A stretch of DNA of 64,000 nt from an uncultured Flavihumibacter sp. (GCA_902168105.1 CABHOY010000013.1:62001-126000), one strand, 5' to 3'; numbered from the stretch's first letter, positions 16,775 to 27,507 are shown. Notes: generated by a model from the sequence alone, not told the origin. Numbers and translations are program-made.

Positions 16775-17865
16775 TACATATGTGTTTTTTGAGTGGCCAT
16801 CTCCGGTTGCTGCGGATTATAGGGTTTTGCCTTAAAGGGTCCCATAAACAAAAAACCGAGCCTCAGTCGCATACATATCCGGTAAACGATGATTGAAAAG
16901 AAGATGGCGATAAAGATCAGCAGCAGTAACAACGCTACTAAATATTGTTTCATCATAGTGGTAAGCAGGAAATACCTGATCGCCGCTACAATGGGTACGT
17001 GCAGTAGATAGATGTATAACGAGTAATGCCCGAACGTTCTCAGAAAAGGAAGCGCATTGTGCTTCGAGAGCTGGAAAGCGAGCATGATAGTAAACAGGCT
17101 GCCTATCAGCGCAATGCCTGCATACAGGAAAAGGTTCATGTGCTGGTGATACAGAAAGTAGTACTGGCATAATGCAAACACAGGCAACAACACGAGCAGT
17201 GAATATGCAGAGGCGAGTTTATCCTGTACTTTCTCTGAAAAGAAATAACCTGCAGTCAGATTGCCGATGCAGAAAAATCCGTAGTGTAGTGCAATATCAT
17301 ACAGCGTACTGATACTGTTCACAAGGGGGGCTATGGCAAGCAAAGCCAGGGATACGAGCACCTGGGCAAATTTGTCGTACCGGAAAAGTTTTGCTATAAG
17401 CAGATACAGTAAGGTGACATTAAACAATGCAAATAAATACCATAACTGGTCAAGATGGCGGGGTTGTATCAGAATGTTCAGATAATCAGCGCCGGTGCGG
17501 CGGGCGTTAACAACTGAAGAGAAAATGATTTGCAGGGAGATCTGGATGAACGCCCATAATACGTAGGGATACAACAATGTATTAACACGGGTAACAAAAA
17601 AGCCCATTTCTCCTTTCCGGGCTATGCTTCTTTCGAAGAACAACCCGGACAGGAGAAAGAACAGTGGCATACGGAAGCTGTAGAACATGTTGTTGCCGTC
17701 AATGATCCATTGGCTGACAACCATGCCGCTACTTTTTAACCCGTATACCACATGTCTGTATACGACCAGAATGATAGCTATGCCTTTCGCATAGTCTATC
17801 CATCCCAGCCGGTTGGCTTGTGGCGGTTTGAAGTCAAATAATTCTTTAAATGTAAAGTCTGGCAT
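16774..17865 (-). CDS. Acyltransferase 3 family membrane O-acyltransferase
   Basis: A 363-residue inner-membrane protein with about ten segments. The N-terminal block RLGWIDYAKGIAIILVVYRHVVYG (about residues 19-42) carries the family's catalytic His after a YAKGIAI motif, and FYSFRMPLFFLLSGLFFERS follows. This subgroup resembles the O-acetyltransferases of capsule and exopolysaccharide loci (WcaF/ExoZ-like use). It is the second gene of the minus-strand operon, 17 bases after the Wzc-like gene, and its stop overlaps the start of the 38-residue peptide. Confidence 0.9.
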   Translation of the reverse strand: MPDFTFKELFDFKPPQANRLGWIDYAKGIAIILVVYRHVVYGLKSSGMVVSQWIIDGNNMFYSFRMPLFFLLSGLFFERSIARKGEMGFFVTRVNTLLYPYVLWAFIQISLQIIFSSVVNARRTGADYLNILIQPRHLDQLWYLFALFNVTLLYLLIAKLFRYDKFAQVLVSLALLAIAPLVNSISTLYDIALHYGFFCIGNLTAGYFFSEKVQDKLASAYSLLVLLPVFALCQYYFLYHQHMNLFLYAGIALIGSLFTIMLAFQLSKHNALPFLRTFGHYSLYIYLLHVPIVAAIRYFLLTTMMKQYLVALLLLLIFIAIFFSIIVYRICMRLRLGFLFMGPFKAKPYNPQQPEMATQKTHM

Positions 17866-17882
17866 TTTTGGGTAACTTTTGG

Positions 17883-20072
17883 TTATAATTCGAGGTATTC
17901 TTCCTGTACATTATTTAGTACTGCTCCCACGAACTTATCACCAAGGGTTTCAAAAAACTGCGCAGATTCACGGTCTACCTGGGTTAATGCCAGCTTGGAT
18001 GAAAAAACTGCTATTACGCCATCCACATATTGCGCCAGCTCTTTACTATCTGTATAATCGTTCAGAGGAGCGCCTTCCAGCAGGATGAAGTCGTAATACG
18101 TCGTCAGGAAGGGGAGGTAGTTTAAAAGATTATTTTTAGGTAAGATCTCCGATGGAGTATAATCACCTCCCTTACAACCGATCACTTCAATGCCGGATAC
18201 AGGATAGGTAGTGACAATGTCCCTTACTTTTTCGATGGTCAGTTCGTTTCGCGGAACAGAGAATGTCTCTAAGGTCGGCGCTGCTTCCATCTGTATGGTC
18301 AGGTCATTGTTACAGAAATTTGTATCTATCACGAGTACATTCTTATTACTGAGGCTCAGGCTATATGCCAGCGCCTGGGTCAGTGTGGTTTTACCCTGGC
18401 GTGACTCGGTGCTCGTAATGAGGAATGACTTTTTGCCGCTGGTCTCTACTTCATACCGCAGCTTACGCAGTAACTCCCGGAATGTGTTCTGACGCTGTTT
18501 GGAATGTTTGTCAGAGATAGTGGTCTTCTGCAATACTTCCAGGATACTGTATTTATTCAGATCAGCATGATTCACACTGCTGATAAGACGAAGGTCCAGG
18601 TGTTTCTCAAATACGGAAGGAGACTTCAGTGAGCCATCCAGGAATTCCAGCAGCAGAACAATAAAAGATGTCAGCAGGAAAGTGGAAATGCCTGCCATGC
18701 CCATGATGATCATACGTTTGGACGACTCAGGCTTGAAGGCTGGTTGTCCCTTCAGGATCTGCTTAAAGTTAACGTCAGGGTTGGTCTGGTTATCCTGTGC
18801 GGCATTCAGCTTTTCCTTCAGTTTATTATACTCTTCCTGCGCCATGTCCACTTCTGCCTGGAGGCCGCTTACAGTGGCTTCTTTATTGGCATAGGAGCCT
18901 ACGGACCCTTTCAGTTTTGCGATCTGGCCCTGCAATCCTCTCATATTCAGACCGGATGCTTCAAGCTGTGCTTCCAGATTTGCTTTTTCCTGGATCAGCG
19001 CATCTTTGGTGGTAGCAGTTTGTGTACCGGAAGTGGATGCACCGAGTTTCTTTTGCATCTGCGCACGCAGCCCGGCCAGCTTTGTGCTGATAACCTGGTC
19101 AGTACCTCCTTTCTGGGTCAGTTCCTCATTAAGGTCATTGATCTGTTTGCGCAGTTCGATGATCTCGCTGTTGCTGTTGGTATAAACGGTCTTGCCGGAA
19201 TTGGCAGCGCTAAGACGCTGGTTTACGCTCTGCAATGAAGAATTAATAGTATTATAATTAGCCTTTTCATCTGAAAGCCCTTTTTCAAACTGTTTGATCA
19301 GGTCCAGTTCATTGCCGCTGGCCACCTCAACATTCAGCAATCCTTCGGATGATTTGTATAAACGAAGCGCTTCCACTTTTTTATCCAGCTCTGCTTTCTT
19401 CTGTTTTGCCAGTTCGTCGAAAGATTCTACACTTTCCACTGATCTTTCTGAGCGCATGGTCCTGTAGTAGCGCAGGAATTCCCTGTAGGCGGTATTGACA
19501 GTATAAGCCGCTTGTTCAGGGTTCTCTGCCATGCTCACGATTTCGAGATAATCCGTACGCTGTACGCGTGAAGCATACATCCGCTTGCGGATAGATTCAT
19601 AGTCGTACTGATACAGTTTAAGAAAGGTCAGGATATTCCGTTCAGCAGGAATATAAGAGGAGAGTACCTGCAGTGAGTCCAGCTTGTTACGCAGGATGGT
19701 CACGGCAGCTTGCCTGTCTACGGCTTTATAAGCCTCGGAATTCAGGTCTTTTTCCTCCAGGCGAACAAAGGGCTTATTACTTGTAAGATCGTGAATAGCG
19801 AGATCGTATGACAACATACCGACCACCACGGGTGAGTTGATGATCTCGATCACGTTATCAAACTTTACGTCTGCTTCAAATATATTAACATTCTCATCGC
19901 GCAGTTTTACCTGGTCGTTGATGGTGAATCCGGTCGCTATCTGGGTTACGGAGGCGTACATTCTCGGTTTGCCGAGCGTAAAAAACAGGGCGGCAACAAT
20001 GGCAATGATGGTACTTATGACGATCCACCATTTCTTTTTCAGCAGGGCTTTTATAAAATATATTATATCCAT
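17883..20072 (-). CDS. Wzc/GumC-type polysaccharide co-polymerase with C-terminal ATPase domain
   Basis: A 729-residue inner-membrane protein. The N terminus has MDIIYFIKALLKKKWW then a membrane segment (about residues 15-33) and a Wzz domain; a long coiled-coil periplasmic region (about 215-440) follows; a second membrane segment lies at about 452-475. The cytoplasmic C-terminal domain has a Walker A (STESRQGKTTLTQ, about 554-566) and a Walker A'-like VLVIDTNFCNNDLT. The tyrosine-rich tail of true Wzc kinases is missing: the tail reads VQEEYLEL with a single Tyr. It controls chain length and export of exopolysaccharide. It is the first gene of the operon reaching 8434. Confidence 0.9.
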   Translation of the reverse strand: MDIIYFIKALLKKKWWIVISTIIAIVAALFFTLGKPRMYASVTQIATGFTINDQVKLRDENVNIFEADVKFDNVIEIINSPVVVGMLSYDLAIHDLTSNKPFVRLEEKDLNSEAYKAVDRQAAVTILRNKLDSLQVLSSYIPAERNILTFLKLYQYDYESIRKRMYASRVQRTDYLEIVSMAENPEQAAYTVNTAYREFLRYYRTMRSERSVESVESFDELAKQKKAELDKKVEALRLYKSSEGLLNVEVASGNELDLIKQFEKGLSDEKANYNTINSSLQSVNQRLSAANSGKTVYTNSNSEIIELRKQINDLNEELTQKGGTDQVISTKLAGLRAQMQKKLGASTSGTQTATTKDALIQEKANLEAQLEASGLNMRGLQGQIAKLKGSVGSYANKEATVSGLQAEVDMAQEEYNKLKEKLNAAQDNQTNPDVNFKQILKGQPAFKPESSKRMIIMGMAGISTFLLTSFIVLLLEFLDGSLKSPSVFEKHLDLRLISSVNHADLNKYSILEVLQKTTISDKHSKQRQNTFRELLRKLRYEVETSGKKSFLITSTESRQGKTTLTQALAYSLSLSNKNVLVIDTNFCNNDLTIQMEAAPTLETFSVPRNELTIEKVRDIVTTYPVSGIEVIGCKGGDYTPSEILPKNNLLNYLPFLTTYYDFILLEGAPLNDYTDSKELAQYVDGVIAVFSSKLALTQVDRESAQFFETLGDKFVGAVLNNVQEEYLEL

Positions 20073-20105
20073 ATTAATTGTAATTATTTAACATCTGTCA
20101 CGTGC

Positions 20106-20133
20106 AAAAAAATCCGGTCGCCCGGACTTTTTG
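20106..20133 (-). terminator. Terminator after the giant esterase gene
   Basis: On the minus strand AAAAAGTCCGG, a 4-base loop, CCGGATTTTTTT forms a stem ending in a T tract, about 20 bases after the stop codon at 20151. It separates the giant gene from the Wzc-led operon downstream. Confidence 0.85.
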
Positions 20134-20150
20134 GGAGAAACTGGTAAAGC

Positions 20151-23100
20151 TTAACGCTTTACCAGTTTTACCATCTTGGTTTCGCCATTCTTACCACTGA
20201 TGCGGAGCAGGTAGATGCCAGGCGCACTTACCTTGGATCCGGTATTAATGCGCAGGGTGCTGGCACCTGCTGGAACGGAACCTTTGTAATCTGAATATAA
20301 CAGCCTTCCTGCCACGTCAAAGATCTCTACTCTTACAGCTGTTTCGGCTTTCAATACTATGTCTACGTTGAACTGCTGGTCGAACGGATTCGGATAAACC
20401 TTCGCGTCTCCGAAGCCTGCTTTATCTACCACACTCACTACAGGAGCTGCCATTGCTGTCGCCGTGTTAGGAATGATCCTTGCGCCTTGAGCGTCAGCTG
20501 GGTCATTCGGTCCATCTTCGTCCAGAGTTGCAGCATCCAGATGTCCTCTGATAGTCAGTGCTGCGATCAGTCCATAACGGGATCCTGGTGTACCAGGGTC
20601 AACATCGATATGGATCTTACCCAGTGCGTCAGGTGATACGTCGCGGATGGTTACTACACCGCTCTTGTTCAGAGATGCGTTCAGCAATGCCATCTTCGTG
20701 CCGTTCACAGTGTACTTACCGGTGATGTCTTCCCACTCTACTGAGCTACCAAAGAATACCAGGTCGTACTTCAGTGACTGATTCAGCCCGGTGATATTAA
20801 AGTCTGCATGGTTGCCCGGGAACAGACCGTAGTTTTCAACCATCACGTTGTCAGGGTAGACGCCGCTGTTGTTGCCAGTGTTGATACCTGCGGAGTACAT
20901 ACCATCGAAGTTTTCGAGGATGGTAAGGCCTACACCGGTCAGGTTGTTCTGGCCATCCGTCATGTTGGTCTTTGCAACACCAGATTCAGGACGTTTACCT
21001 AAGTTGTTCCATGGAGAAGGAGCAACCAGGAGTTCGCTGAAGTTCACCTGAACACTGAATCCAAGAGTGGTAGCTGATGCCATATTACTGTAATCGGAAT
21101 TATCAGCATTTCTTACCGCACGCACCTTGTAATAGTAGTTCTGGTTCACTGCCAGGTTATTGTCTGTATAGTTGACGCTGTTGGCCGGAAGAGTAGCTAC
21201 CTGTACGTAGCTGCCACCGGATACTGCACGCCATACCTGGTAACCTGTCTCATTATTAGACCTGTCTGACCATCTCAGCGCAATGTTCTTTGCACCGATC
21301 GCTTCAGCACTCAGGTTGAGCGGATTAAGCACTGGTATAGTTGCGTCGTAAGATTCCAGTACTATAGCGTTCATATGCATATAGTAACCAGCTTGCGTCT
21401 TATTCACCAGTATATTGATCTCGCCGTTAGCGTTTGGCTGGATGCCATTGATCTGTTTGGTGAGCGTTGTATTATAAGCCGGATCTATTACCACGCTGTC
21501 TGTACCGATAGTATACCTCACCTTGGCATTGACACCGAAGTTCAGACTGCTAAAGAACACAACATTGTAACGTTTAGTATTGTTCAATCCGGACAGTCTT
21601 ACTGTATGGGTAATGTTTCTGCTGTCATATACAGCTGACTGCATAACAACATCCGGGAATACACCACTGTTGTCATAAGTGCTCATACCAACTGCAGGCT
21701 GGTCATTTTCCCATACTTCGTTAAATGTTACGTTGATGCCGGTCGGATTACCTGATTCATCCAGTGCATTGGTCAGCCTTGTACCCTGGTAAGGGAATCC
21801 TGCCACATTGTTCCACGGTGCAGGAGCTGGGCTGCTGGAAGAGAAGTCAAGGAATACGCTGGTGGTATTCTTGTCCGAAACGATCACCTTAAAGGTATTG
21901 CTGGACGCTGCGCCCTGGTTGTCGGTGGCTGTCAGGGTCACATTGTAGTTACCCAGGTTATTGGCTGTCGGTGCAAAGCTGAAGGAGCCTGTACCATTAC
22001 CATTATCCGTAAAGTCACCGAAGGCTGGCAAACCGTTCACGGTAAGGGTGACTGTGTTACCCTGATCACCGGTAGCAGTTACATTGAACTGTGCAGAAGT
22101 ACCTGCTTTCAGTTTAACGTCAGCGATAGCATTGATATTAGGTGCTTTTTCCGCTACCTGCACACCAGCTATATTGCTATAGTCGGTAGATACGCCTGCC
22201 GTATTGGAAGCACTTACTTTGTAATAATAATGGGTGTTACCGTGTACAGTGTTGTCGACATAACTGTTAGCCGTTGCGCTGTTCAGGCTGCCCAGCAGGC
22301 TATAAGTGCCCAGGCTGTCAGTAGAACGGTGGATCCTGTAACCGGTAGCATTGTAGGCGACATTTGTCCACGCGAGGGACACATTACCGTTATCTTCTGT
22401 AGCTATCAGTTCCTTAGGCGCAGCTGGTACGGTACCGTCGTCCAGGATAGCGTTCACCTCGAAGGCGTTCAGGTAACCTACCTGTGTGCCATTGGCCACG
22501 GCCATGTTGAAGGTGATCTCGCCGCTGCCGTTTGGAGCGATATTGTCAAAGTTTGCAGTGTTTGTAGCGTTACCCTGTACGTCGATCGGTTTGCTGACAC
22601 CATTTATTGTAAAGATGGTGGTGCCATTGTTTGCCAGTACAGACCATGAACTACCTGCAAGGAATTTGAAGGAGTATTTCCTGTTAGCTGACAGACCTGT
22701 CAGTTTCACATCAATTGAATTGGAAGAAGTGAAGATGCCAGGATAAGATCCGAAGAAATAGTATTCCCTGAGCACTACATCCGGATAGATGCCTGCGCTG
22801 GTAGGACCTTCGTTCCAGGAGAACCAGTTACCGGTCTGCATCTGCAGGCCAACAGTGGTAGTTTCACCTTTATCGTTCTTCAGGTTGCTGGTAGATACCG
22901 TAGTAACATTATTCCATGGCGCCGGAGCATCTGTCTGATGTTTGAAGCGTACGAATAATTTATAGTTCGGATCCACATCAGCTACTGTTACATTGAATGT
23001 TTTGTTGTCAGTACCACCATTGCCGTCAACGGTAGCTACTTTCACTGTATAGACGCCTGCATCTGCGAAGCCCGGATCAACGGTCAGGCTGGCAGTACGG

Positions 23101-26100
23101 TTATTGCCGGTAAGAGTAATGAATGAGGGCAGTGATACTGCAGACCATGTAAGTACGTCTGAAGCATTCTGATCAGCGGCGGAGAGAGAAAGCTGCTGGT
23201 CAGCGCCCTCATTCAGGGAAATGTTGGCAATAGAGGTTATGACAGGGCTAAAATTATCGTTTATGGTGAGGTTAAATCTGGCTGTATCTCTACCACCAAA
23301 CGCATCTGTCGCATACACTGTCAGGTTGTTGTAAGTACCCTGCACTCCTGCATTAGGCGTTACCCTCAGGAAGGAGCCATTTGCATCGGATGCCAGCGTT
23401 ACGAAAGGAGGCAGATTTTCGGTGGACAGTGTAACCGCGTCTTCATCTACATCTGTAGTAACAATCGAGATGCGTGTTTCCACATCGTAACGTGCAGACC
23501 TGTTGCCAATTTCGTCAATTGACGGCCTGTTGTTACCAGTGGTCGCACTTGCATTGGAAGTGTAGGCAGAATTACCGCCATCACCTTTTGTGCGCACACG
23601 GTATACATACTGTTGGTTAGCATATAACGCGGTGTCTACGTAGCTTTCGGAAGTACCGGTTACATCATTGATAGTTTTTACCAGTACGAAATTATTGGTA
23701 GTACCAAATGAACGCTGGATATCATATCCTGTGGCGTTCGCCGCATTATTGGTCCAGGTCAGGCTGATAGTAGAAGCAGAGGTACCGGTAGCCACCAGGT
23801 TCACCGGTGCGGAAGGAGCTGCAGGCAGTGCAGGTGTTACCACACTATAGAACGGCAGGGTCTGAGCAGCCAGCTGGCTTACCTGGGCCTGTGTCATAGC
23901 CGCTCCGATAATAGCGAACCTGTCAACATTTCCACGGAAGAATGTACCGGTTGAATTGAACGCGTTGGTGCCATTATTAGCTCCTATCCTCGAGTTATTG
24001 GTAGTTGTACTGATAGTATTGTAGCTTGGGGTGGTGGTGGATGCTGCCAGGTCTCCGTTAATGTAAAGGCTAAGGGTGCTGCTGCCATATACCACGGCTA
24101 CGTGTGTCCATGCAGTGCTGGTGAATGGAGTAGTTATCAGAGAACGAAGATTGCTACGGGCTATCCCTACTTCCAATTTGTTCGCATTGATACGTAGTGC
24201 GATGCCATTATCACTACCACCCATATCAAATATGATGCGGTTGTTATCCGTAACCAGAGGTTTTATCCACAGTGAAATAGTACGATCGGTGAATGCATCA
24301 TGTAATACGCCGCTACCATTACCGCCTATGCTCATATAAGCACTGGTGCCGTTAAAGACGCCGGCATGAGAGCCTTCTACTTTATCTGTGCTGGTATAAG
24401 TAAGCGCATTACCGCTACCATCACTATTTGTAATAGTGACATCCTCGGTGGAATTATCGAACGGATATACGACGATGTATGGAAGACCAGTTACCTGTGC
24501 AGATTCGCCGGACAGGCCTATTGAACGGATCTTGTAGTAGTAGCGGGTATTAGGTGCTACAGAATTATCCGTTAAAGTAGTCGCATTGGCATTGGCCCTA
24601 CCTATCACGGAATATGTTCCATTGTTGGTCTGGCTGCGGTATAATTCGAAGCCTGTTTCATTGTTGCTGTTATCGGTCCAACTCAGGTCTACCTTATTGA
24701 AAGCAGTAGCTGTAGCACCCAGTATCTGTGGTACGGCGGGGATCGCTCCTGTAATCGTCATGGTATCACCCAGGTATTGGTCAGGTATAGCGGTCAGGTT
24801 GTTTACGCCGATCGCAGAAGATCTCCAGCGAAGATTCATTACCTGGCTGCCGGTACCCTGGAAGAAGGCCACAGTGATCGGATAAACACCTGCGGTCAGT
24901 ACCATTGGTAAGCTTGTCACTTGTGTAGTACCGTGCGCGCCATCATTATTGACAGTTGCTACGCCGCTAAAGCTATAAGGCGTATTTAACCACAGTTTGC
25001 TACCATCGTCAGAGTTAGTAGAGAAGTAGTAGGTACCTGTCGCCGGGATGGTGATAAAACCAGTCCACTGAATAGCGTATTGTGTTTCTCTGTTCCTGAT
25101 ACTAAGATCTATATTATTGGACCTTCCGGTTTCTACCGGTATAACATTGTTGAAATTCGGCAAACTGGTATAGGTGGTCGCTTCATAATATTTATAGGCA
25201 AGGCCTTTGTTAACTGTACCTGCTGTTACCTGGTTGCTAGGAGGAGAGGCGTTGCCTGCAGCATCCTTGGCCACCACGTAGAAATTATAAACTGTTCTTT
25301 CAGTCAGGCCATAAGCTACCATTGTGCGCTGTGTACTTTCAACAGTATATGCTTTTTGATTATTTACATAAACGTCGTACGCGCTTACGCCTACGTTATC
25401 TGTCGCAGCACCCCAGCTGAGTGATACAGAGCTATTGCTGGTGTTGGTCACAACCAGACTTGGCGGAGCGGTTGGCGGAACGGCATCTGTTTGGGTCGTA
25501 CCGCTGAATTCAGCAGATACAGGGCCAGCGCCGTTGGCATTAACCGGACGGATAACGTAATAGTATTTTGTATTGGAGGTTAAACCGTCGTCGTCCAATA
25601 CCAGTACATCAGCCGGTGTTTTAGCTATCAGTTTATAGCCGGCGCCTGGCGTTGTAGTACGGTATATTTCAAACGCAGTTTCATTATTTGCCGGATTCGC
25701 TTTGTCTGTCCAGTTCAGGGTCACCTCTGTTTGTGACACAGGTGTAACTGTCATACCGCCCACTGCATCCGGTACATTTGTACCCGCAGCTGCGATAACC
25801 TTGTATGGATTAGAGAAGCTGCTCGCACAACCAAACTGCTCTGTAACGCGGGCAATATATTGACCAACGCCTACAGACAATGTATTGGTGCTTCCGATGG
25901 AAGTTGTACCACCAACAGTGCGCCATTCGTAAGAAGCGTAACCGGTTGGCAGTTTCAATGTAACAGATGTGCTGCCATCCGGAGCTGGCAATACATTAGT
26001 TGCGAGATCATCTATTGTAATTGGCGGTGTAACTGTACCCACCTTCGTTTTAACAACAAGTGGGATAGGGGAGAACTCTGACCACGCACCGTTGGTAGTT

Positions 26101-27137
26101 CTTCGTACCCTTACACTATAAGTGCCGAGTGAGTTAATAAGAACATTATTGGTAGTAGCGCCAGGAATAGTTACGCCGTCTTTCTGCCATTCATAGGCAG
26201 AAAATCCGGGAGGAATACCTATCCGTATGCTGAATGTTTCACCAGGACAAAATTCTGAACGTCCTCCAAGTGGCCAGGGGGTAAGGATATTTACCCTGTT
26301 GATATATGGAATAAAGTCTGGCTCAGCCCAGGCAGTCGTCCATGTGCCATGGCCCAGATTAGGGTAGACGGTATAAGTAAGATGAGCGCCCGCTGCTTGC
26401 ATCGCGGCGGTCGCTGTATTAGCGGTATAAGGAGCGGGGGCATTGTCCAAACCTCCCTGGAAGTACCATACAGCAGTGTATTTGGTCCTTTCTATCATGG
26501 CTGCGCTACCATCGTTGGTAGTGATACCACTCATTGGCAAAGCGCCTGCAAAATACTGAGGGTAACGTTGCATGAAGAGCCATGAACCGTAACCACCGGC
26601 GGAAAGGCCATTAACAGTAACCCTGTTCAGGTCACCCTTAGTCTGTAAGGCAAGACTATCCAGCAATTCCTTGATAATGTCAAACTGTCCATTACCCCAG
26701 TTACCGTCCGCAGTCTGTCCATAAAACAGGAAGCCGTCATAGCTGCCATTATCTGTTTTCGTTTCAAAGTTCTGTCCACCGTGTAAGAGTTGGTATTCGT
26801 TGTCATAAACGCTACCGCCTTCACCACGGCCGTGAAGGAATACGAAGATTGGATATTTTTTTCCGTCAGCAACATTGTGCTGGTAGGTCTTTGGGAATTT
26901 CAAGCGGAAGTTAAGTCCCTTGTAAATGTAACATTTGAAGTCAGAGGTATTCCAACTCAGTCTATTGGTTTTAACCCATTTCCCGATACGGCCATATGCT
27001 GGTGATGCTGGCGGGGAACTGGAATTGTACACAACAATGGGGTCTGCTGGGTTTAGCGCTTGCTGTGCAGAAGCTCCACCCGCAAAAAGCATCAGAATGC
27101 TGAGAATGCTGAATAGTAAGTGTACAGTTCTTTTCAT
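20151..27137 (-). CDS. Giant T9SS surface protein: esterase domain, FN3, PA14, LamG, cadherin-like and three unnamed PWNN modules
   Basis: A 2328-residue secreted protein. Order, approximate: signal peptide 1-24; alpha/beta-hydrolase 60-280 with FLHGRGEGG (100-108), nucleophile S179 in NGLSAGG, Asp near 231, and H263 in LGHGTW; Ig-like 290-450; FN3 455-550 and 555-645; PA14-like 650-790 (YYFSTNSDDGSKLW); FN3 800-890; LamG-like 895-1080; FN3 1090-1175; two cadherin-like 1180-1380. Three copies of a roughly 175-residue module with a PWNN motif lie at about 1391, 1758 and 2026, separated by FN3 and cadherin-like domains. The type A T9SS sorting domain (VYPNPFDQQFNV ... GIYLLRISG ... MVKLVKR) lies at 2245-2328. 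It is probably a cell-surface polysaccharide esterase with many binding modules. It is a single gene between a GT2 gene and the Wzc operon. Confidence 0.88.
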   Translation of the reverse strand: MKRTVHLLFSILSILMLFAGGASAQQALNPADPIVVYNSSSPPASPAYGRIGKWVKTNRLSWNTSDFKCYIYKGLNFRLKFPKTYQHNVADGKKYPIFVFLHGRGEGGSVYDNEYQLLHGGQNFETKTDNGSYDGFLFYGQTADGNWGNGQFDIIKELLDSLALQTKGDLNRVTVNGLSAGGYGSWLFMQRYPQYFAGALPMSGITTNDGSAAMIERTKYTAVWYFQGGLDNAPAPYTANTATAAMQAAGAHLTYTVYPNLGHGTWTTAWAEPDFIPYINRVNILTPWPLGGRSEFCPGETFSIRIGIPPGFSAYEWQKDGVTIPGATTNNVLINSLGTYSVRVRRTTNGAWSEFSPIPLVVKTKVGTVTPPITIDDLATNVLPAPDGSTSVTLKLPTGYASYEWRTVGGTTSIGSTNTLSVGVGQYIARVTEQFGCASSFSNPYKVIAAAGTNVPDAVGGMTVTPVSQTEVTLNWTDKANPANNETAFEIYRTTTPGAGYKLIAKTPADVLVLDDDGLTSNTKYYYVIRPVNANGAGPVSAEFSGTTQTDAVPPTAPPSLVVTNTSNSSVSLSWGAATDNVGVSAYDVYVNNQKAYTVESTQRTMVAYGLTERTVYNFYVVAKDAAGNASPPSNQVTAGTVNKGLAYKYYEATTYTSLPNFNNVIPVETGRSNNIDLSIRNRETQYAIQWTGFITIPATGTYYFSTNSDDGSKLWLNTPYSFSGVATVNNDGAHGTTQVTSLPMVLTAGVYPITVAFFQGTGSQVMNLRWRSSAIGVNNLTAIPDQYLGDTMTITGAIPAVPQILGATATAFNKVDLSWTDNSNNETGFELYRSQTNNGTYSVIGRANANATTLTDNSVAPNTRYYYKIRSIGLSGESAQVTGLPYIVVYPFDNSTEDVTITNSDGSGNALTYTSTDKVEGSHAGVFNGTSAYMSIGGNGSGVLHDAFTDRTISLWIKPLVTDNNRIIFDMGGSDNGIALRINANKLEVGIARSNLRSLITTPFTSTAWTHVAVVYGSSTLSLYINGDLAASTTTPSYNTISTTTNNSRIGANNGTNAFNSTGTFFRGNVDRFAIIGAAMTQAQVSQLAAQTLPFYSVVTPALPAAPSAPVNLVATGTSASTISLTWTNNAANATGYDIQRSFGTTNNFVLVKTINDVTGTSESYVDTALYANQQYVYRVRTKGDGGNSAYTSNASATTGNNRPSIDEIGNRSARYDVETRISIVTTDVDEDAVTLSTENLPPFVTLASDANGSFLRVTPNAGVQGTYNNLTVYATDAFGGRDTARFNLTINDNFSPVITSIANISLNEGADQQLSLSAADQNASDVLTWSAVSLPSFITLTGNNRTASLTVDPGFADAGVYTVKVATVDGNGGTDNKTFNVTVADVDPNYKLFVRFKHQTDAPAPWNNVTTVSTSNLKNDKGETTTVGLQMQTGNWFSWNEGPTSAGIYPDVVLREYYFFGSYPGIFTSSNSIDVKLTGLSANRKYSFKFLAGSSWSVLANNGTTIFTINGVSKPIDVQGNATNTANFDNIAPNGSGEITFNMAVANGTQVGYLNAFEVNAILDDGTVPAAPKELIATEDNGNVSLAWTNVAYNATGYRIHRSTDSLGTYSLLGSLNSATANSYVDNTVHGNTHYYYKVSASNTAGVSTDYSNIAGVQVAEKAPNINAIADVKLKAGTSAQFNVTATGDQGNTVTLTVNGLPAFGDFTDNGNGTGSFSFAPTANNLGNYNVTLTATDNQGAASSNTFKVIVSDKNTTSVFLDFSSSSPAPAPWNNVAGFPYQGTRLTNALDESGNPTGINVTFNEVWENDQPAVGMSTYDNSGVFPDVVMQSAVYDSRNITHTVRLSGLNNTKRYNVVFFSSLNFGVNAKVRYTIGTDSVVIDPAYNTTLTKQINGIQPNANGEINILVNKTQAGYYMHMNAIVLESYDATIPVLNPLNLSAEAIGAKNIALRWSDRSNNETGYQVWRAVSGGSYVQVATLPANSVNYTDNNLAVNQNYYYKVRAVRNADNSDYSNMASATTLGFSVQVNFSELLVAPSPWNNLGKRPESGVAKTNMTDGQNNLTGVGLTILENFDGMYSAGINTGNNSGVYPDNVMVENYGLFPGNHADFNITGLNQSLKYDLVFFGSSVEWEDITGKYTVNGTKMALLNASLNKSGVVTIRDVSPDALGKIHIDVDPGTPGSRYGLIAALTIRGHLDAATLDEDGPNDPADAQGARIIPNTATAMAAPVVSVVDKAGFGDAKVYPNPFDQQFNVDIVLKAETAVRVEIFDVAGRLLYSDYKGSVPAGASTLRINTGSKVSAPGIYLLRISGKNGETKMVKLVKR

Positions 27138-27507
27138 AAAAAGAAATATATATTATGGACAATCGGGATTAGCCCCGGTAAAAGCCAGAAATAATTAAAT
27201 AATAGCCCAAAGCACGTAATGCCGGCAAGTCAGAGGAGATGGTAAAATTAGAATGTAGTCCCGAAAAAGGAGTTACTTCCAGATTGGCTTTTATGTAGGA
27301 TGAGGTTAGGAAAAATATATCACACTTGGAAGCCTTCTTATTGTATTAGATAAGGAATAAGCTTAGTGTACTCGGTTCAAGTTCCAAAAGTAAGTGTATA
27401 TTTTTATAGTTGGATACTTTTTTAGTGAAAATCTGTTTTTAACAGGTAAACGATATAAAACGATTGGTGAAATGAATTAAGCGGGTGGTAAATGTAAAAA
27501 TTACCCC
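27138..27507. other. Intergenic region upstream of the giant gene
   Basis: About 370 AT-rich bases without a convincing gene. On the minus strand TACTTTTG (complement of 27385-27392) matches the TAnnTTTG element and would give a leader of about 240 bases for the giant gene, but no -33 element is visible. No terminator was found for the GT2 gene ending at 27508. Confidence 0.4.
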
